A DNA stretch of 64,000 nucleotides from Nansenia antarctica (taxonomy: Eukaryota > Chordata > Actinopteri > Argentiniformes > Microstomatidae), in the NCBI GenBank assembly GCA_963989245.1, contig OZ022346.1:56306809-56370808 (forward strand). The letters run 5' to 3'. This document shows positions 41,099 to 52,023 of this stretch, one piece after another. The notes beneath the pieces were generated by a model. The model worked only from the letters and a program-made list of their open reading frames with translations, was not told where the DNA came from and did no database searches. Made by a program: the position numbers and the translations under genes. Position 1 is the first letter of the stretch. The number at the start of each line of letters is the position of its first letter.

Positions 41099-41284
41099 TT
41101 ATTTATTTTTGCACATGAGATTGTCATACATTTTTATGTGCCCTATACAATTAATTAATTTCCCCATGGGCAAAAAAGGAGCAGGAGCAAGTCAAGTCAA
41201 ATAAATCAAATTAATCCGAAGTCACGCCAAAAGTGCAGCCTTCAAACCCCCTGTCGACTCCTGAAGAAGGCAAATCTTGGTCAC

Positions 41285-41772
41285 CAGTGTAGCGAACGGG
41301 AACTGGACAGTGTAACTCGCCCCATGCGGGAGTCGAACCCCGAACTCCGGCATAACCGACGGCCGCGCTACCCCAACACCAAGAGAGTTAACTCCCTTGG
41401 TGGAGCTGTTAACGGGCCTCATACAGGATCGTTACACTATCCTCACCGTTCGGGAGAGCGTGCCCTCACGCTTCACTATGTCAAGTCCCTCACGTGGACA
41501 CGGCTCTCCGATGGCCTTCCTTCCATCCCAACTTTCTGACACCAGTGTACACATAGAATTTTCATTTAAAACGCATCACTCAGGATAAAAACATTTGCTA
41601 TATTAAATTAACAAAGGCATTCACACAAAAAGGCATTCGTTTTGGCATTACATGTTATTAAAAAGGTAATTTGTTAATGATAACGATAAATAAAACAAAC
41701 CTTTAAAAGTTTAAAATCATACACACTAGTATCGGGGGCATTGGGTGTGAAATTGCTTAGTTTCTTAAACGG
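41285..41772. repeat. Spacer D with tRNA-like segment (copy 5)
   Basis: CATGCGGGAG with CCGAACTCCGG, intermediate between the 6861 and 29221 forms and matching the 56673 copy. Confidence 0.65.
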
Positions 41773-41786
41773 TGCGTCTCCACGTC

Positions 41787-42755
41787 CTATCGCAAGTGTA
41801 CGGGGAGGCCGTAGACCACAGGCGCAGCTCCTGTGATGTATTTGAGTTGGGTGGCCTGGCGGGAGGAGTCCATGTGGTCCAGGAGAGCGGCCCCAGGGCC
41901 TGCAGACATCCAGGACTGCAGCAGGGCCGTGGTGAAGCGTTCCATGTCCACGTTGGTAACGTCCCACAGGTTCCCCAGAACCAACGGGCAGCCTGCCATT
42001 AGGTAGTTGAGGATGATGCCAGACCCCTCCAGCTCCCCACGCACAGCCAGAGCAGCACTGCTGCAGCCAAACAGCATACAGCCGGCCCTCTGGTGGCAGC
42101 GGTGAGGTCCGGGTCTTAATCCTAGAGCAATGCTTCTGGAACTGTTCGTGTGCCTCTCTTCTTCTTCTTTCTCCTCCTCACCTGGGGTGATCGGTTTTCT
42201 CTCCAGTTTCAAGTCTGCAGGGATGTGCTCTCCAAGCACCTTCTTAGTGGGGGTGGCACAGGGTGGTTTGAAGAAGGTATCATCCCCAGTGCTAATAGCT
42301 GTAGGGTCTTGAATGGAAAATGAATCTTTAGACCCATCGTCCAGATCACATGAGTCCACAGTAGAGGTCTTAGTGTCCATGTTGCGACACTTCTCATGAT
42401 CACACAGGCAGTTCTCGCCACAGGTCATTGCTCCCTTACGGCACCGGCAGAGCTTGTTGCCACAGCGACCCTTGCACGCACACCCTGTTGCCTTGGCTCT
42501 CTTGCGGCCTTTGTCATTCTTCTTGGGGCACCACTCTTCCACCACCTCCTCCTCAGATTCAGATTCAGAGTCAGACACCAGCTCCTCATATTTAATGGCC
42601 ATCTTCACGGGTGCCTTGGCTGTAGTGCCACGCCGTCCTTTGGGCTTTGGTGGGACGTAATCAAAGGAGTCCTCTAGGGTTTGTGTAGACACTGGCAGGT
42701 GGCTGTTGATTTTATTTGTCCGGCGTGTCGCCCTCATTTTGCTAAGCTGCCGCAC
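41787..42755 (-). CDS. K17: KIF4 tail fused to separase C-terminus (322 codons)
   Basis: Leu form, four-Glu tract, all separase blocks present. Begins a run of five consecutive KIF4 units (K17-K21) with only spacer C between them. Confidence 0.7.
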   Translation of the reverse strand: MRQLSKMRATRRTNKINSHLPVSTQTLEDSFDYVPPKPKGRRGTTAKAPVKMAIKYEELVSDSESESEEEVVEEWCPKKNDKGRKRAKATGCACKGRCGNKLCRCRKGAMTCGENCLCDHEKCRNMDTKTSTVDSCDLDDGSKDSFSIQDPTAISTGDDTFFKPPCATPTKKVLGEHIPADLKLERKPITPGEEEKEEEERHTNSSRSIALGLRPGPHRCHQRAGCMLFGCSSAALAVRGELEGSGIILNYLMAGCPLVLGNLWDVTNVDMERFTTALLQSWMSAGPGAALLDHMDSSRQATQLKYITGAAPVVYGLPVHLR

Positions 42756-43006
42756 TAACTGGAGTGTGTGTGATTTGCTCAGAGTGGATGTGTGGTGTCT
42801 CCTTATGTTTTCATTTCATTTCATTTATTTATTTTTGCACATGAGATTGTCATACATTTTTATGTGCCCTATACAATTAATTAATTTCCCCATGGGCAAA
42901 AAAGGAGCAGGAGCAAGTCAAGTCAAATAAATCAAATTAATCCGAAGTCACGCCAAAAGTGCAGCCTTCAAACCCCCTGCCGACTCCCGAAGAAGGCAAA
43001 TCTTGG

Positions 43007-43687
43007 TCACAGGCCTGCAGAGACAGCTGGTCCGGGTCTTAATCCTAGAGCAATGCTTCTGGAACTGTTCGTGTGCCTCTCTTCTTCTTCTTCTTCTTCT
43101 TTCTCCTCCTCACCTGGGGTGATCGGTTTTCTCTCCAGTTTCAAGTCTGCAGGGATGTGCTCTCCAAGCACCTTCTTAGTGGGGGTGGCACAGGGTGGTT
43201 TGAAGAAGGTATCATCCCCAGTGCTAATAGCTGTAGGGTCTTGAATGGAAAATGAATCTTTAGACCCATCGTCCAGATCACATGAGTCCACAGTAGAGGT
43301 CTTAGTGTCCATGTTGCGACACTTCTCATGATCACACAGGCAGTTCTCGCCACAGGTCATTGCTCCCTTACGGCACCGGCAGAGCTTGTTGCCACAGCGA
43401 CCCTTGCACGCACACCCTGTTGCCTTGGCTCTCTTGCGGCCTTTGTCATTCTTCTTGGGGCACCACTCTTCCACCACCTCCTCCTCAGATTCAGATTCAG
43501 AGTCAGACACCAGCTCCTCATATTTAATGGCCATCTTCACGGGTGCCTTGGCTGTAGTGCCACGCCGTCCTTTGGGCTTTGGTGGGACGTAATCAAAGGA
43601 GTCCTCTAGGGTTTGTGTAGACACTGGCAGGTGGCTGTTGATTTTATTTGTCCGGCGTGTCGCCCTCATTTTGCTAAGCTGCCGCAC
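43007..43687 (-). CDS. kif4: K18: KIF4 tail fragment
   Basis: 226 codons, Leu form, seven-Glu tract. Tandem period to K19 is 932 bp. Confidence 0.64.
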   Translation of the reverse strand: MRQLSKMRATRRTNKINSHLPVSTQTLEDSFDYVPPKPKGRRGTTAKAPVKMAIKYEELVSDSESESEEEVVEEWCPKKNDKGRKRAKATGCACKGRCGNKLCRCRKGAMTCGENCLCDHEKCRNMDTKTSTVDSCDLDDGSKDSFSIQDPTAISTGDDTFFKPPCATPTKKVLGEHIPADLKLERKPITPGEEEKEEEEEEERHTNSSRSIALGLRPGPAVSAGL

Positions 43688-43938
43688 TAACTGGAGTGTG
43701 TGTGATTTGCTCAGAGTGGATGTGTGGTGTCTCCTTATGTTTTCATTTCATTTCATTTATTTATTTTTGCACATGAGATTGTCATACATTTTGATGTGCC
43801 CTATACAATTAATTAATTTCCCCATGGGCAAAAAAGGAGCAGGAGCAAGTCAAGTCAAATAAATCAAATTAATCCGAAGTCACGCCAAAAGTGCAGCCTT
43901 CAAACCCCCTGCCGACTCCTGAAGAAGGCAAATCTTGG

Positions 43939-44613
43939 TCACAGGCCTGCAGAGACAGCTGGTCCGGGTCTTAATCCTAGAGCAATGCTTCTGGAACTGT
44001 TCGTGTGCCTCTCTTCTTCTTCTTCTTTCTCCTCCTCACCTGGGGTGATCGGTTTTCTCTCCAGTTTCAAGTCTGCAGGGATGTGCTCTCCAAGCACCTT
44101 CTTAGTGGGGGTGGCACAGAGTGGTTTGAAGAAGGTATCATCCCCAGTGCTAATAGCTGTAGGGTCTTGAATGGAAAATGAATCTTTAGACCCATCGTCC
44201 AGATCACATGAGTCCACAGTAGAGGTCTTAGTGTCCATGTTGCGACACTTCTCATGATCACACAGGCAGTTCTCGCCACAGGTCATTGCTCCCTTACGGC
44301 ACCGGCAGAGCTTGTTGCCACAGCGACCCTTGCACGCACACCCTGTTGCCTTGGCTCTCTTGCGGCCTTTGTCATTCTTCTTGGGGCACCACTCTTCCAC
44401 CACCTCCTCCTCTGATTCAGATTCAGAGTCAGACACCAGCTCCTCATATTTAATGGCCAGCTTCACGGGTGCCTTGGCTGTAGTGCCACGCCGTCCTTTG
44501 GGCTTTGGTGGGACGTAATCAAAGGAGTCCTCTAGGGTTTGTGTAGACACTGGCAGGTGGCTGTTGATTTTATTTGTCCGGCGTGTCGCCCTCATTTTGC
44601 TAAGCTGCCGCAC
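43939..44613 (-). CDS. kif4: K19: KIF4 tail fragment
   Basis: 224 codons, Leu form. Private changes VKLAIKY and FFKPLCATP. Confidence 0.64.
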   Translation of the reverse strand: MRQLSKMRATRRTNKINSHLPVSTQTLEDSFDYVPPKPKGRRGTTAKAPVKLAIKYEELVSDSESESEEEVVEEWCPKKNDKGRKRAKATGCACKGRCGNKLCRCRKGAMTCGENCLCDHEKCRNMDTKTSTVDSCDLDDGSKDSFSIQDPTAISTGDDTFFKPLCATPTKKVLGEHIPADLKLERKPITPGEEEKEEEEERHTNSSRSIALGLRPGPAVSAGL

Positions 44614-44864
44614 TAACTGGAGTGTGTGTGATTTGCTCAGAGTGGATGTGTGGTGTCTCCTTATGTTTTCATTTCATTTCATTTATTTATTTTTGCACAT
44701 GAGATTGTCATACATGTTTATGTGCCCTATACAATTAATTAATTTCCCCATGGGCAAAAAAGGAGCTGGAGCAAGTCAAGTCAAATAAATCAAATTAATC
44801 CGAAGTCACGCCAAAAGTGCAGCCTTCAAACCCCCTGCCGACTCCTGAAGAAGGCAAATCTTGG

Positions 44865-45614
44865 TCACAGGCCTGCAGAGACAGCTGGTCCGGGTCTTAA
44901 TCCTAGAGCAATGCTTCTGGAACTGTTCGTGTGCCTCTCTTCTTCTTCTTCTTCTTCTTTCTCCTCCTCACCTGGGGTGATCGGTTTTCTCTCCAGTTTC
45001 AAGTCTGCAGGGATGTGCTCTCCAAGCACCTTCTTAGTGGGGGTGGCACAGGGTGGTTTGAAGAAGGTATCATCCCCAGTGCTAATAGCTGTAGGGTCTT
45101 GAATGGAAAATGAATCTTTAGACCCATCGTCCAGATCACATGAGTCCACAGTAGAGGTCTTAGTGTCCATGTTGCGACACTTCTCATGATCACACTGGCA
45201 GTTCTCGCCACAGGTCATTGCTCCCTTACGGCACCGGCAGAGCTTGTTGCCACAGCGACCCTTGCACGCACACCCTGTTGCGTTGGCTCTCTTGCGGCCT
45301 TTGTCATTCTTCTTGGGGCACCACTCTTCCACCACTTCCTCCTCAGATTCAGATTCAGAGTCAGACACCAGCTCCTCATATTTAATGGCCATCTTCACGG
45401 GTGCCTTGGCTGTAGTGCCACGCCGTCCTTTGGGCTTTGGTGGGACGTAATCAAAGGAGTCCTCTAGGGTTTGTGTAGACACTGGCAGGTGGCTGTTGAT
45501 TTTATTTGTCCGGCGTGTCGCCCTCATTTTGCTAAGCTGCCGCACTAACTGGAGTGTGTGTGATTTGCTCAGAGTGGATGTGTGGTGTCTCCTTAGGTTT
45601 TCATTCCATTTCAT
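44865..45614 (-). CDS. kif4: K20: KIF4 tail fragment
   Basis: 249 codons. The only Gln-form unit within the K14-K21 Leu-form stretch, with KRANATG. Start MKWNENLRRH. Confidence 0.64.
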   Translation of the reverse strand: MKWNENLRRHHTSTLSKSHTLQLVRQLSKMRATRRTNKINSHLPVSTQTLEDSFDYVPPKPKGRRGTTAKAPVKMAIKYEELVSDSESESEEEVVEEWCPKKNDKGRKRANATGCACKGRCGNKLCRCRKGAMTCGENCQCDHEKCRNMDTKTSTVDSCDLDDGSKDSFSIQDPTAISTGDDTFFKPPCATPTKKVLGEHIPADLKLERKPITPGEEEKEEEEEEERHTNSSRSIALGLRPGPAVSAGL

Positions 45615-45796
45615 TTATTTATTTTTGCACATGAGATTGTCATACATTTTTATGTGCCCTATACAATTAATTAATTTCCCCATGGGCAAAAAAGGAGCAG
45701 GAGCAAGTCAAGTCAAATAAATCAAATTAATCCGAAGTCACGCCAAAAGTGCAGCCTTCAAACCCCCTGCCGACTCCTGAAGAAGGCAAATCTTGG

Positions 45797-46474
45797 TCAC
45801 AGGCCTGCAGAGACAGCTGGTCCGGGTCTTAATCCTAGAGCAATGCTTCTGGAACTGTTCGTGCGCCTCTCTTCTTCTTCTTCTTCTTTCTCCTCCTCAC
45901 CTGGGGTGATCGGTTTTCTCTCCAGTTTCAAGTCTGCAGGGATGTGCTCTCCAAGCACCTTCTTAGTGGGGGTGGCACAGGGTGGTTTGAAGAAGGTATC
46001 ATCCCCAGTGCTAATAGCTGTAGGGTCTTGAATGGAAAATGAATCTTTAGACCCATCGTCCAGATCACATGAGTCCACAGTAGAGGTCTTAGTGTCCATG
46101 TTGCGACACGTCTCATGATCACACAGGCAGTTCTCGCCACAGGTCATTGCTCCCTTACGGCACCGGCAGAGCTTGTTGCCACAGCGACCCTTGCACGCAC
46201 ACCCTGTTGCCTTGGCTCTCTTGCGGCCTTTGTCATTCTTCTTGGGGCACCACTCTTCCACCACCTCCTCCTCAGATTCAGATTCAGAGTCAGACACCAG
46301 CTCCTCATATTTAATGGCCATCTTCACGGCTGCCTTGGCTGTAGTGCCACGCCGTCCTTTGGGCTTTGGTGGGACGTAATCAAAGGAGTCCTCTAGGGTT
46401 TGTGTAGACACTGGCAGGTGGCTGTTGATTTTATTTGTCCGGCGTGTCGCCCTCATTTTGCTAAGCTGCCGCAC
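45797..46474 (-). CDS. kif4: K21: KIF4 tail fragment
   Basis: 225 codons, Leu form. Private changes KAAVKM, DHETCRN and ERRTNSS, the largest number of replacements in a plain unit. Leads into cassette E3. Confidence 0.63.
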   Translation of the reverse strand: MRQLSKMRATRRTNKINSHLPVSTQTLEDSFDYVPPKPKGRRGTTAKAAVKMAIKYEELVSDSESESEEEVVEEWCPKKNDKGRKRAKATGCACKGRCGNKLCRCRKGAMTCGENCLCDHETCRNMDTKTSTVDSCDLDDGSKDSFSIQDPTAISTGDDTFFKPPCATPTKKVLGEHIPADLKLERKPITPGEEEKEEEEEERRTNSSRSIALGLRPGPAVSAGL

Positions 46475-47027
46475 TAACTGGAGTGTGTGTGATTTGCTCA
46501 GAGTGGATGTGTGGTGTCTCCTTATGTTTTCATTTCATTTCATTTATTTATTTTTGCACATGAGTTTGTCATACATGTTTATGTGCCCTATACTATTAAT
46601 TAATTTCCCCATGGGCAAAAAAGGAGCAGGAGCTACGGCTTGATGTATTCCTCAACTGACAAGACCTTCATCTTCATCTCTGCGGTTAACACATCATTAT
46701 GAGGTATCTCGTGTTATTTAGAGAAATTGTGTCATCTTGATCTTGCTAGTTTAACTCGGCTAAGGATTGGAGTTAGCACGCTTAGCACGATTACTACGAT
46801 ACCTAATCTAATCTATTACCAATCTAGTATTTACCATACCATGTGTTAATCTCTTGGGACTTCACTGTGTTGGCAATTTAGCAGAATGAACTATCATTGG
46901 GTCATTATCATTACGGCAGTAATATCACTCAACTAGCTCAAAGTATTGCATAAATATTTTACCAGTTTTGAATCATAACAATCTTAACATAACAGCAACG
47001 AAGTCGCCCGGCGCGCGCTGTTGTTTT

Positions 47028-47792
47028 TTAAATAAGTGTGTTTGTCCAATCACCGCGTGTGTGGTATGATTCACTTCCACAATCACTCACTATCGGCCGC
47101 CCACTAGGGACCCGAGAAGCAACAGTCCACTCATCAACAGGTTTATGGATTTTCGGAAGCAAATAGAAGAGGCGAGGACGAGGCTCATCCGGTCCCATTA
47201 AATAGACCATCTGTTTCTCAGTAATGTGCTTATCCTGGCATAACTTCATCACTATCTCCCTAATGAGACCTTGTGTCTCTTCTTGTATCGAATGCGGTAG
47301 AGGGGAGTAGTGTTGTTTATTATTCAGTTGTCTATTTGCTTCTAAAAGATACTGTGCTTTATCCATAAGGACTATTTGAGAACCTTTATCAGCAGGTTTA
47401 ATGACTAAATCAGGATTCTTGCTAAGGCCCTTCAGGGCCTGCCATTGGGCTTGAGACAGATTGTGTGCCTGTGTCGGCCTAGCTCTAAACTGGGCTAAGG
47501 CTTCACTGTCATTCCTGATTAGGGACTGGATTTCCTGTGATGTCTGTTCCAATCGAGGTTCCCATTTTGAGGGGTATGTAAATGGAGTATGTGAATACTC
47601 TGTTTCAAAATGGAAGAATTCTAATAATTTTAGTCTCCTGTGGTAGACATGCAGGTCTCTCTGTAGTTCCTGCAAATCTAGTTTGGAGGGGGTAGGGATA
47701 AACGTAAGTCCCTTCTCCAAGACTTCCCTCTCCAATGAGGTTAGCCTATACGTCCGCGACAAGTTCATCACATTGGAATCTGGGGGAGCCAT
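47028..47792 (-). CDS. Penelope-like reverse transcriptase fragment, frame intact (E3)
   Basis: 254 uninterrupted codons from MAPPDSNVMNLSRTYRL through RDLHVYHRRLKLLEFFHFE to LVIKPADKGSQIVLMDK, FYLLPKIHKP and GRPIVSDCGSES. It lacks the 4-bp insertion of E1 and E2, so it shows the ancestral reading. Still truncated before the catalytic core. Confidence 0.72.
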   Translation of the reverse strand: MAPPDSNVMNLSRTYRLTSLEREVLEKGLTFIPTPSKLDLQELQRDLHVYHRRLKLLEFFHFETEYSHTPFTYPSKWEPRLEQTSQEIQSLIRNDSEALAQFRARPTQAHNLSQAQWQALKGLSKNPDLVIKPADKGSQIVLMDKAQYLLEANRQLNNKQHYSPLPHSIQEETQGLIREIVMKLCQDKHITEKQMVYLMGPDEPRPRLFYLLPKIHKPVDEWTVASRVPSGRPIVSDCGSESYHTRGDWTNTLI

Positions 47793-47812
47793 TTCAAGAG
47801 CCTCCTCCCCCC

Positions 47813-48011
47813 TTACATGTTTAACTGGTCTAACCAGTGTGTCAATATAAGTGATGCTGTTTTACCAGTCCAATGAATTGGGTCCTGGGGCTCAACCTGA
47901 AATCTAAGTTTATTAATGTCCTCCAGATATTTACATTTGTCTCTAATTGTGTCATTAAGTATTTTCAACACATTTAGCTGGGCCCGATCTTGCTCTGGCT
48001 CGACCCGTCAT
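47813..48011 (-). pseudogene. SGNH and PIWIL1 remnants joined by deletion (E3)
   Basis: About 735 bp present in E1 are missing: SGNH sequence to GCTGGGCCC (47985) continues directly as PIWIL1 sequence GATCTTGCTCTGGCTCG. Only about eight PIWIL1 codons and the SGNH C-terminus (DPIHWT) remain. Confidence 0.65.
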
Positions 48012-48024
48012 TTTAGGGTTTGGG

Positions 48025-48290
48025 TTAAAACTGGAATGTAAATAGTAAATAGTGCTCCATTAGATCGTGGTACTCTTTAGAGTCCTTGTTCATCAAGATT
48101 AACTTTTTGGAGATTCTATCAATGCTCTCGTCCAGTTGCACTTTGCATCGGACATCTGGCTCGAGTGACTGAGCTTTTTGTGACTGTGACTTGGTTCTGT
48201 CCTGTGTCTTGGTTCTGTCCTGCCCAACTCGCACCAGATTTATGTCCCCGCAGTTGCCTTTTGGGGGTTTCAGGGTTTATTTTTTTATTT
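48025..48290 (-). CDS. Unidentified ORF (E3)
   Basis: Same frame as in E1 with QDRTKSQSQK replacing QDRTKTQSQK. The 5' side is altered by a T-rich change (TTTATTTTTTTATTT). Confidence 0.32.
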
Positions 48291-48343
48291 ATTTTTATTT
48301 TTTTATTTTAATGAGATCAATTATTTCATGGGGTGAATGTTTC

Positions 48344-49087
48344 TCAGCTCTGGCTGAGGCGAGTCTTCATTGCAAAGTCGGCGCTGAGTTTACGCATCAC
48401 ATCTCCGTGGCTCTGACCTACCAGCTCCTGACGCACAGCCCCAAAGTTCTCTTTGACGAACGTGGCGAAGGGGGTGGGAGCCCGGGGCGTGGAGGGGGTG
48501 AGCAGGACCAGCCGACCGGAGCGGAGGGAACAGACAAACCTCTCTGTGTCCAGAGACTTGGAGTGGCGCCCGATCGATAACTCGCAGCCGTTGCACTGGT
48601 ACTTGAATTTGTGGTTGATGTTGTAGCTGTGGCAGCGGGTGACCATGGGCAGCTCGGGGTGGCCCAGCTTGGCCTTGCTTGCGTAGATCTTCCAGAAGGG
48701 TCCGTGGCCATCGTTGCGACACTTCTCATGATCACACTGGCAGTTCTCGCCACAGGTCATTGCTCCCTTACGGCACCGGCAGAGCTTGTTGCCACAGCGA
48801 CCCTTGCACGCACACCCTGTTGCCTTGGCTCTCTTGCGGCCTTTGTCATTCTTCTTGGGGCACCACTCTTCCACCACCTCCTCCTCAGATTCAGATTCAG
48901 AGTCAGACACCAGCTCCTCATATTTAATGGCCATCTTCACGGGTGCCTTGGCTGTAGTGCCACGCCGTCCTTTGGGCTTTGGTGGGACGTAATCAAAGGA
49001 GTCCTCTAGGGTTTGTGTAGACACTGGCAGGTGGCTGTTGATTTTATTTGTCCGGCGTGTCGCCCTCATTTTGCTAAGCTGCCGCAC
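48344..49087 (-). CDS. K22: KIF4-GCNA fusion (247 codons)
   Basis: The cleanest of the three fusions. KIF4 spans residues 1-125 with nine CXC cysteines (92-123); GCNA from DGHGPFW at 126; zinc ribbon C165/C168 and C186/C189; C-terminal HMG-like tail 203-247 (PFATFVKENFG, MRKLSADFAMK). Shares ASKAKLGHPELP with K3. HExxH is absent. Confidence 0.73.
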   Translation of the reverse strand: MRQLSKMRATRRTNKINSHLPVSTQTLEDSFDYVPPKPKGRRGTTAKAPVKMAIKYEELVSDSESESEEEVVEEWCPKKNDKGRKRAKATGCACKGRCGNKLCRCRKGAMTCGENCQCDHEKCRNDGHGPFWKIYASKAKLGHPELPMVTRCHSYNINHKFKYQCNGCELSIGRHSKSLDTERFVCSLRSGRLVLLTPSTPRAPTPFATFVKENFGAVRQELVGQSHGDVMRKLSADFAMKTRLSQS

Positions 49088-49338
49088 TAACTGGAGTGTG
49101 TGTGATTTGCTCAGAGTGGATGTGTGGTGTCTCCTTATGTTTTCATTTCATTTCATTTATTTATTTTTGCACATGAGATTGTCATACATTTTTATGTGCC
49201 CTATACAATTAATTAATTTCCCCATGGGCAAAAAAGGAGCAGGAGCAAGTCAAGTCAAATAAATCAAATTAATCCGAAGTCACGCCAAAAGTGCAGCCTT
49301 CAAACCCCCTGCCGACTCCCGAAGAAGGCAAATCTTGG

Positions 49339-50082
49339 TCACAGGCCTGCAGAGACAGCTGGTCCGGGTCTTAATCCTAGAGCAATGCTTCTGGAACTGT
49401 TCGTGTGCCTCTCTTCTTCTTCTTCTTTCTCCTCCTCACCTGGGGTGATCGGTTTTCTCTCCAGTTTCAAGACTGCAGGGATGTGCTCTCCAAGCACCTT
49501 CTTAGTGGGGGTGGCACAGGGTGGTTTGAAGAAGGTATCATCCCCAGTGCTAATAGCTGTAGGGTCTTGAATGGAAAATGAATCTTTAGACCCATCGTCC
49601 AGATCACATGAGTCCACAGTAGAGGTCTTAGTGTCCATGTTGCGACACTTCTCATGATCACACTGGCAGTTCTCGCCACAGGTCATTGCTCCCTTACGGC
49701 ACCGGCAGAGCTTGTTGCCACAGCGACCCTTGCACGCACACCCTGTTGCCTTGGCTCTCTTGCGGCCTTTGTCATTCTTCTTGGGGCACCACTCTTCCAC
49801 CACCTCCTCCTCAGATTCAGATTCAGAGTCAGACACCAGCTCCTCATATTTAATGGCCATCTTCACGGGTGCCTTGGCTGTAGTGCCACGCCGTCCTTTG
49901 GGCTTTGGTAGGACGTAATCAAAGGAGTCCTCTAGGGTTTGTGTAGACACTGGCAGGTGGCTGTTGATTTTATTTGTCCGGCGTGTCGCCCTCATTTTGC
50001 TAAGCTGCCGCACTAACTGGAGTGTGTGTGATTTGCTCAGAGTGGATGTGTGGTGTCTGTCTTCTTGTCCCCTGTTCACCAT
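49339..50082 (-). CDS. kif4: K23: KIF4 tail fragment
   Basis: 247 codons, Gln form. FDYVLPKPK alters the conserved VPPKPK; HIPAVLK is private. GCNA-side start. Confidence 0.63.
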   Translation of the reverse strand: MVNRGQEDRHHTSTLSKSHTLQLVRQLSKMRATRRTNKINSHLPVSTQTLEDSFDYVLPKPKGRRGTTAKAPVKMAIKYEELVSDSESESEEEVVEEWCPKKNDKGRKRAKATGCACKGRCGNKLCRCRKGAMTCGENCQCDHEKCRNMDTKTSTVDSCDLDDGSKDSFSIQDPTAISTGDDTFFKPPCATPTKKVLGEHIPAVLKLERKPITPGEEEKEEEEERHTNSSRSIALGLRPGPAVSAGL

Positions 50083-50322
50083 GGCAACACACCAGAGTTT
50101 TGTTGAGACACAGAGTTAATACTTTGCTAAAACTACACCCATCATGTATGTGGATGCTAATGCTAACTCCATTTCAACATTGACGCAATTCACCTTGGAG
50201 TACAAACAGAGTACATTTCTTAATCCAATCCTGTATCACAAATAAATGCTTTTCTTTTTCTGCCAACCTTATTCTCTTCTCGTCAATGCAGGAAAAGAGA
50301 GAAAACAAACAAAGAGACAAAC

Positions 50323-50542
50323 CTCTCTGTGTCCAGAGACTTGGAGTGGCGCCCGATCGTGTTCTCGCAGCGCTTGCACTGGTACTTGAATTTGTAGTTG
50401 ATGTCGTAGCTGTGGCAGCGGGTGACCATGGGCAGCTTGGGGTGGGCCAGCGTGGCCTTGCGTGCGTAGATCTGCCATCCCTCACTCCGTTTATCAGCCA
50501 GGTGGCAGCGTGGCACATCTCATGCACCAGTGTGTCCCGCAC
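50323..50542 (-). pseudogene. gcna: GCNA SprT exon remnant 5
   Basis: RCENT form. GGCAGCTTGG changes HPELP to HPKLP. 16-bp deletion present. Confidence 0.75.
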
Positions 50543-50701
50543 AGGCCCGGATTAACCCCCTAGGGTGCCCTAGGGTGACCAGACTTGATGTGTGCCCCCC
50601 CCCCCCAACACACACACTTTTTTGTTTGTTTGTTTACTTTGCAAGTGAAAATTTGATATTTACTATGGTTACAAAAACCATAGATTTACAAGAGCATATT
50701 A

Positions 50702-51037
50702 CTACAGTACTGTAGACACTGGCAGGTGGCTGTTGATTTTATTTGTCCGGCGTGTCGCCCTCATTTTGCTAAGCTGCCGCACTAACTGGAGTGTGTGTGA
50801 TTTGCTCAGAGTGGATGTGTGGTGTCTCCTTATGTTTTCATTCCATTTCATTTATTTATTTTTGCACATGAGATTGTCATACATTTTTATGTGCCCTATA
50901 CAATTAATTAATTTCCCCATGGGCAAAAAAGGAGCAGGAGCAAGTCAAGTCAAATAAATCAAATTAATCCGAAGTCACGCCAAAAGTGCAGCCTTCAAAC
51001 CCCCTGCCGACTCCTGAAGAAGGCAAATCTTGGTCAC
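50702..51037 (-). repeat. KIF4 short exon fragment plus spacer C
   Basis: Compact junction copy; no private feature noted. Confidence 0.6.
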
Positions 51038-51783
51038 AGGCCTGCAGAGACAGCTGGTCCGGGTCTTAATCCTAGAGCAATGCTTCTGGAACTGTTCGTG
51101 TGCCTCTCTTCTTCTTCTTCTTCTTCTTTCTCCTCCTCACCTGGGGTGATCGGTTTTCTCTCCAGTTTCAAGTCTGCAGGGATGTGCTCTCCAAGCACCT
51201 TCTTAGTGGGGGTGGCACAGGGTGGTTTGAAGAAGGTATCATCCCCAGTGCTAATAGCTGTAGGGTCTTGAATGGAAAATGAATCTTTAGACCCATCGTC
51301 CAGATCACATGAGTCCACAGTAGAGGTCTTAGTGTCCATGTTGCGACACTTCTCATGATCACACAGGCAGTTCTCGCCACAGGTCATTGCTCCCTTACGG
51401 CACCGGCAGAGCTTGTTGCCACAGCGACCCTTGCACGCACACCCTGTTGCCTTGGCTCTCTTGCGGCCTTTGTCATTCTTCTTGGGGCACCACTCTTCCA
51501 CCACCTCCTCCTCAGATTCAGATTCAGAGTCAGACACCAGCTCCTCATATTTAATGGCCATCTTCACGGGTGCCTTGACTGTAGTGCCACGCCGTCCTTT
51601 GGGCTTTGGTGGGACGTAATCAAAGGAGTCCTCTAGGGTTTGTGTAGACACTGGCAGGTGGCTGTTGATTTTATTTGTCCGGCGTGTCGCCCTCATTTTG
51701 CTAAGCTGCCGCACTAACTGGAGTGTGTGTGATTTGCTCAGAGTGGATGTGTGGTGTCTGTCTTCTTGTCCCCTGTTCACCAT
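51034..51783 (-). CDS. kif4: K24: KIF4 tail fragment
   Basis: 249 codons, Leu form, TTVKAPV (Ala to Val). Seven-Glu tract. Confidence 0.63.
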   Translation of the reverse strand: MVNRGQEDRHHTSTLSKSHTLQLVRQLSKMRATRRTNKINSHLPVSTQTLEDSFDYVPPKPKGRRGTTVKAPVKMAIKYEELVSDSESESEEEVVEEWCPKKNDKGRKRAKATGCACKGRCGNKLCRCRKGAMTCGENCLCDHEKCRNMDTKTSTVDSCDLDDGSKDSFSIQDPTAISTGDDTFFKPPCATPTKKVLGEHIPADLKLERKPITPGEEEKEEEEEEERHTNSSRSIALGLRPGPAVSAGL

Positions 51784-52023
51784 GGCAACACACCAGAGTT
51801 TTGTTGAGACACAGAGTTAATACTTTGCTAATACTACACCCATAATGTATGTGGATGCTAATGCTAACTCCATTTCAACATTGACGCAATTCACCTTGGA
51901 GTACAAACAGTGTACATTTCTTAATCCAATCCTGTATCACAAATAAATGCTTTTCTTTTTCTGCCAACCTTGTTCTCTTCTCGTCAATGCAGGAAAAGAG
52001 AGAAAACAAACAAAGAGACAAAC

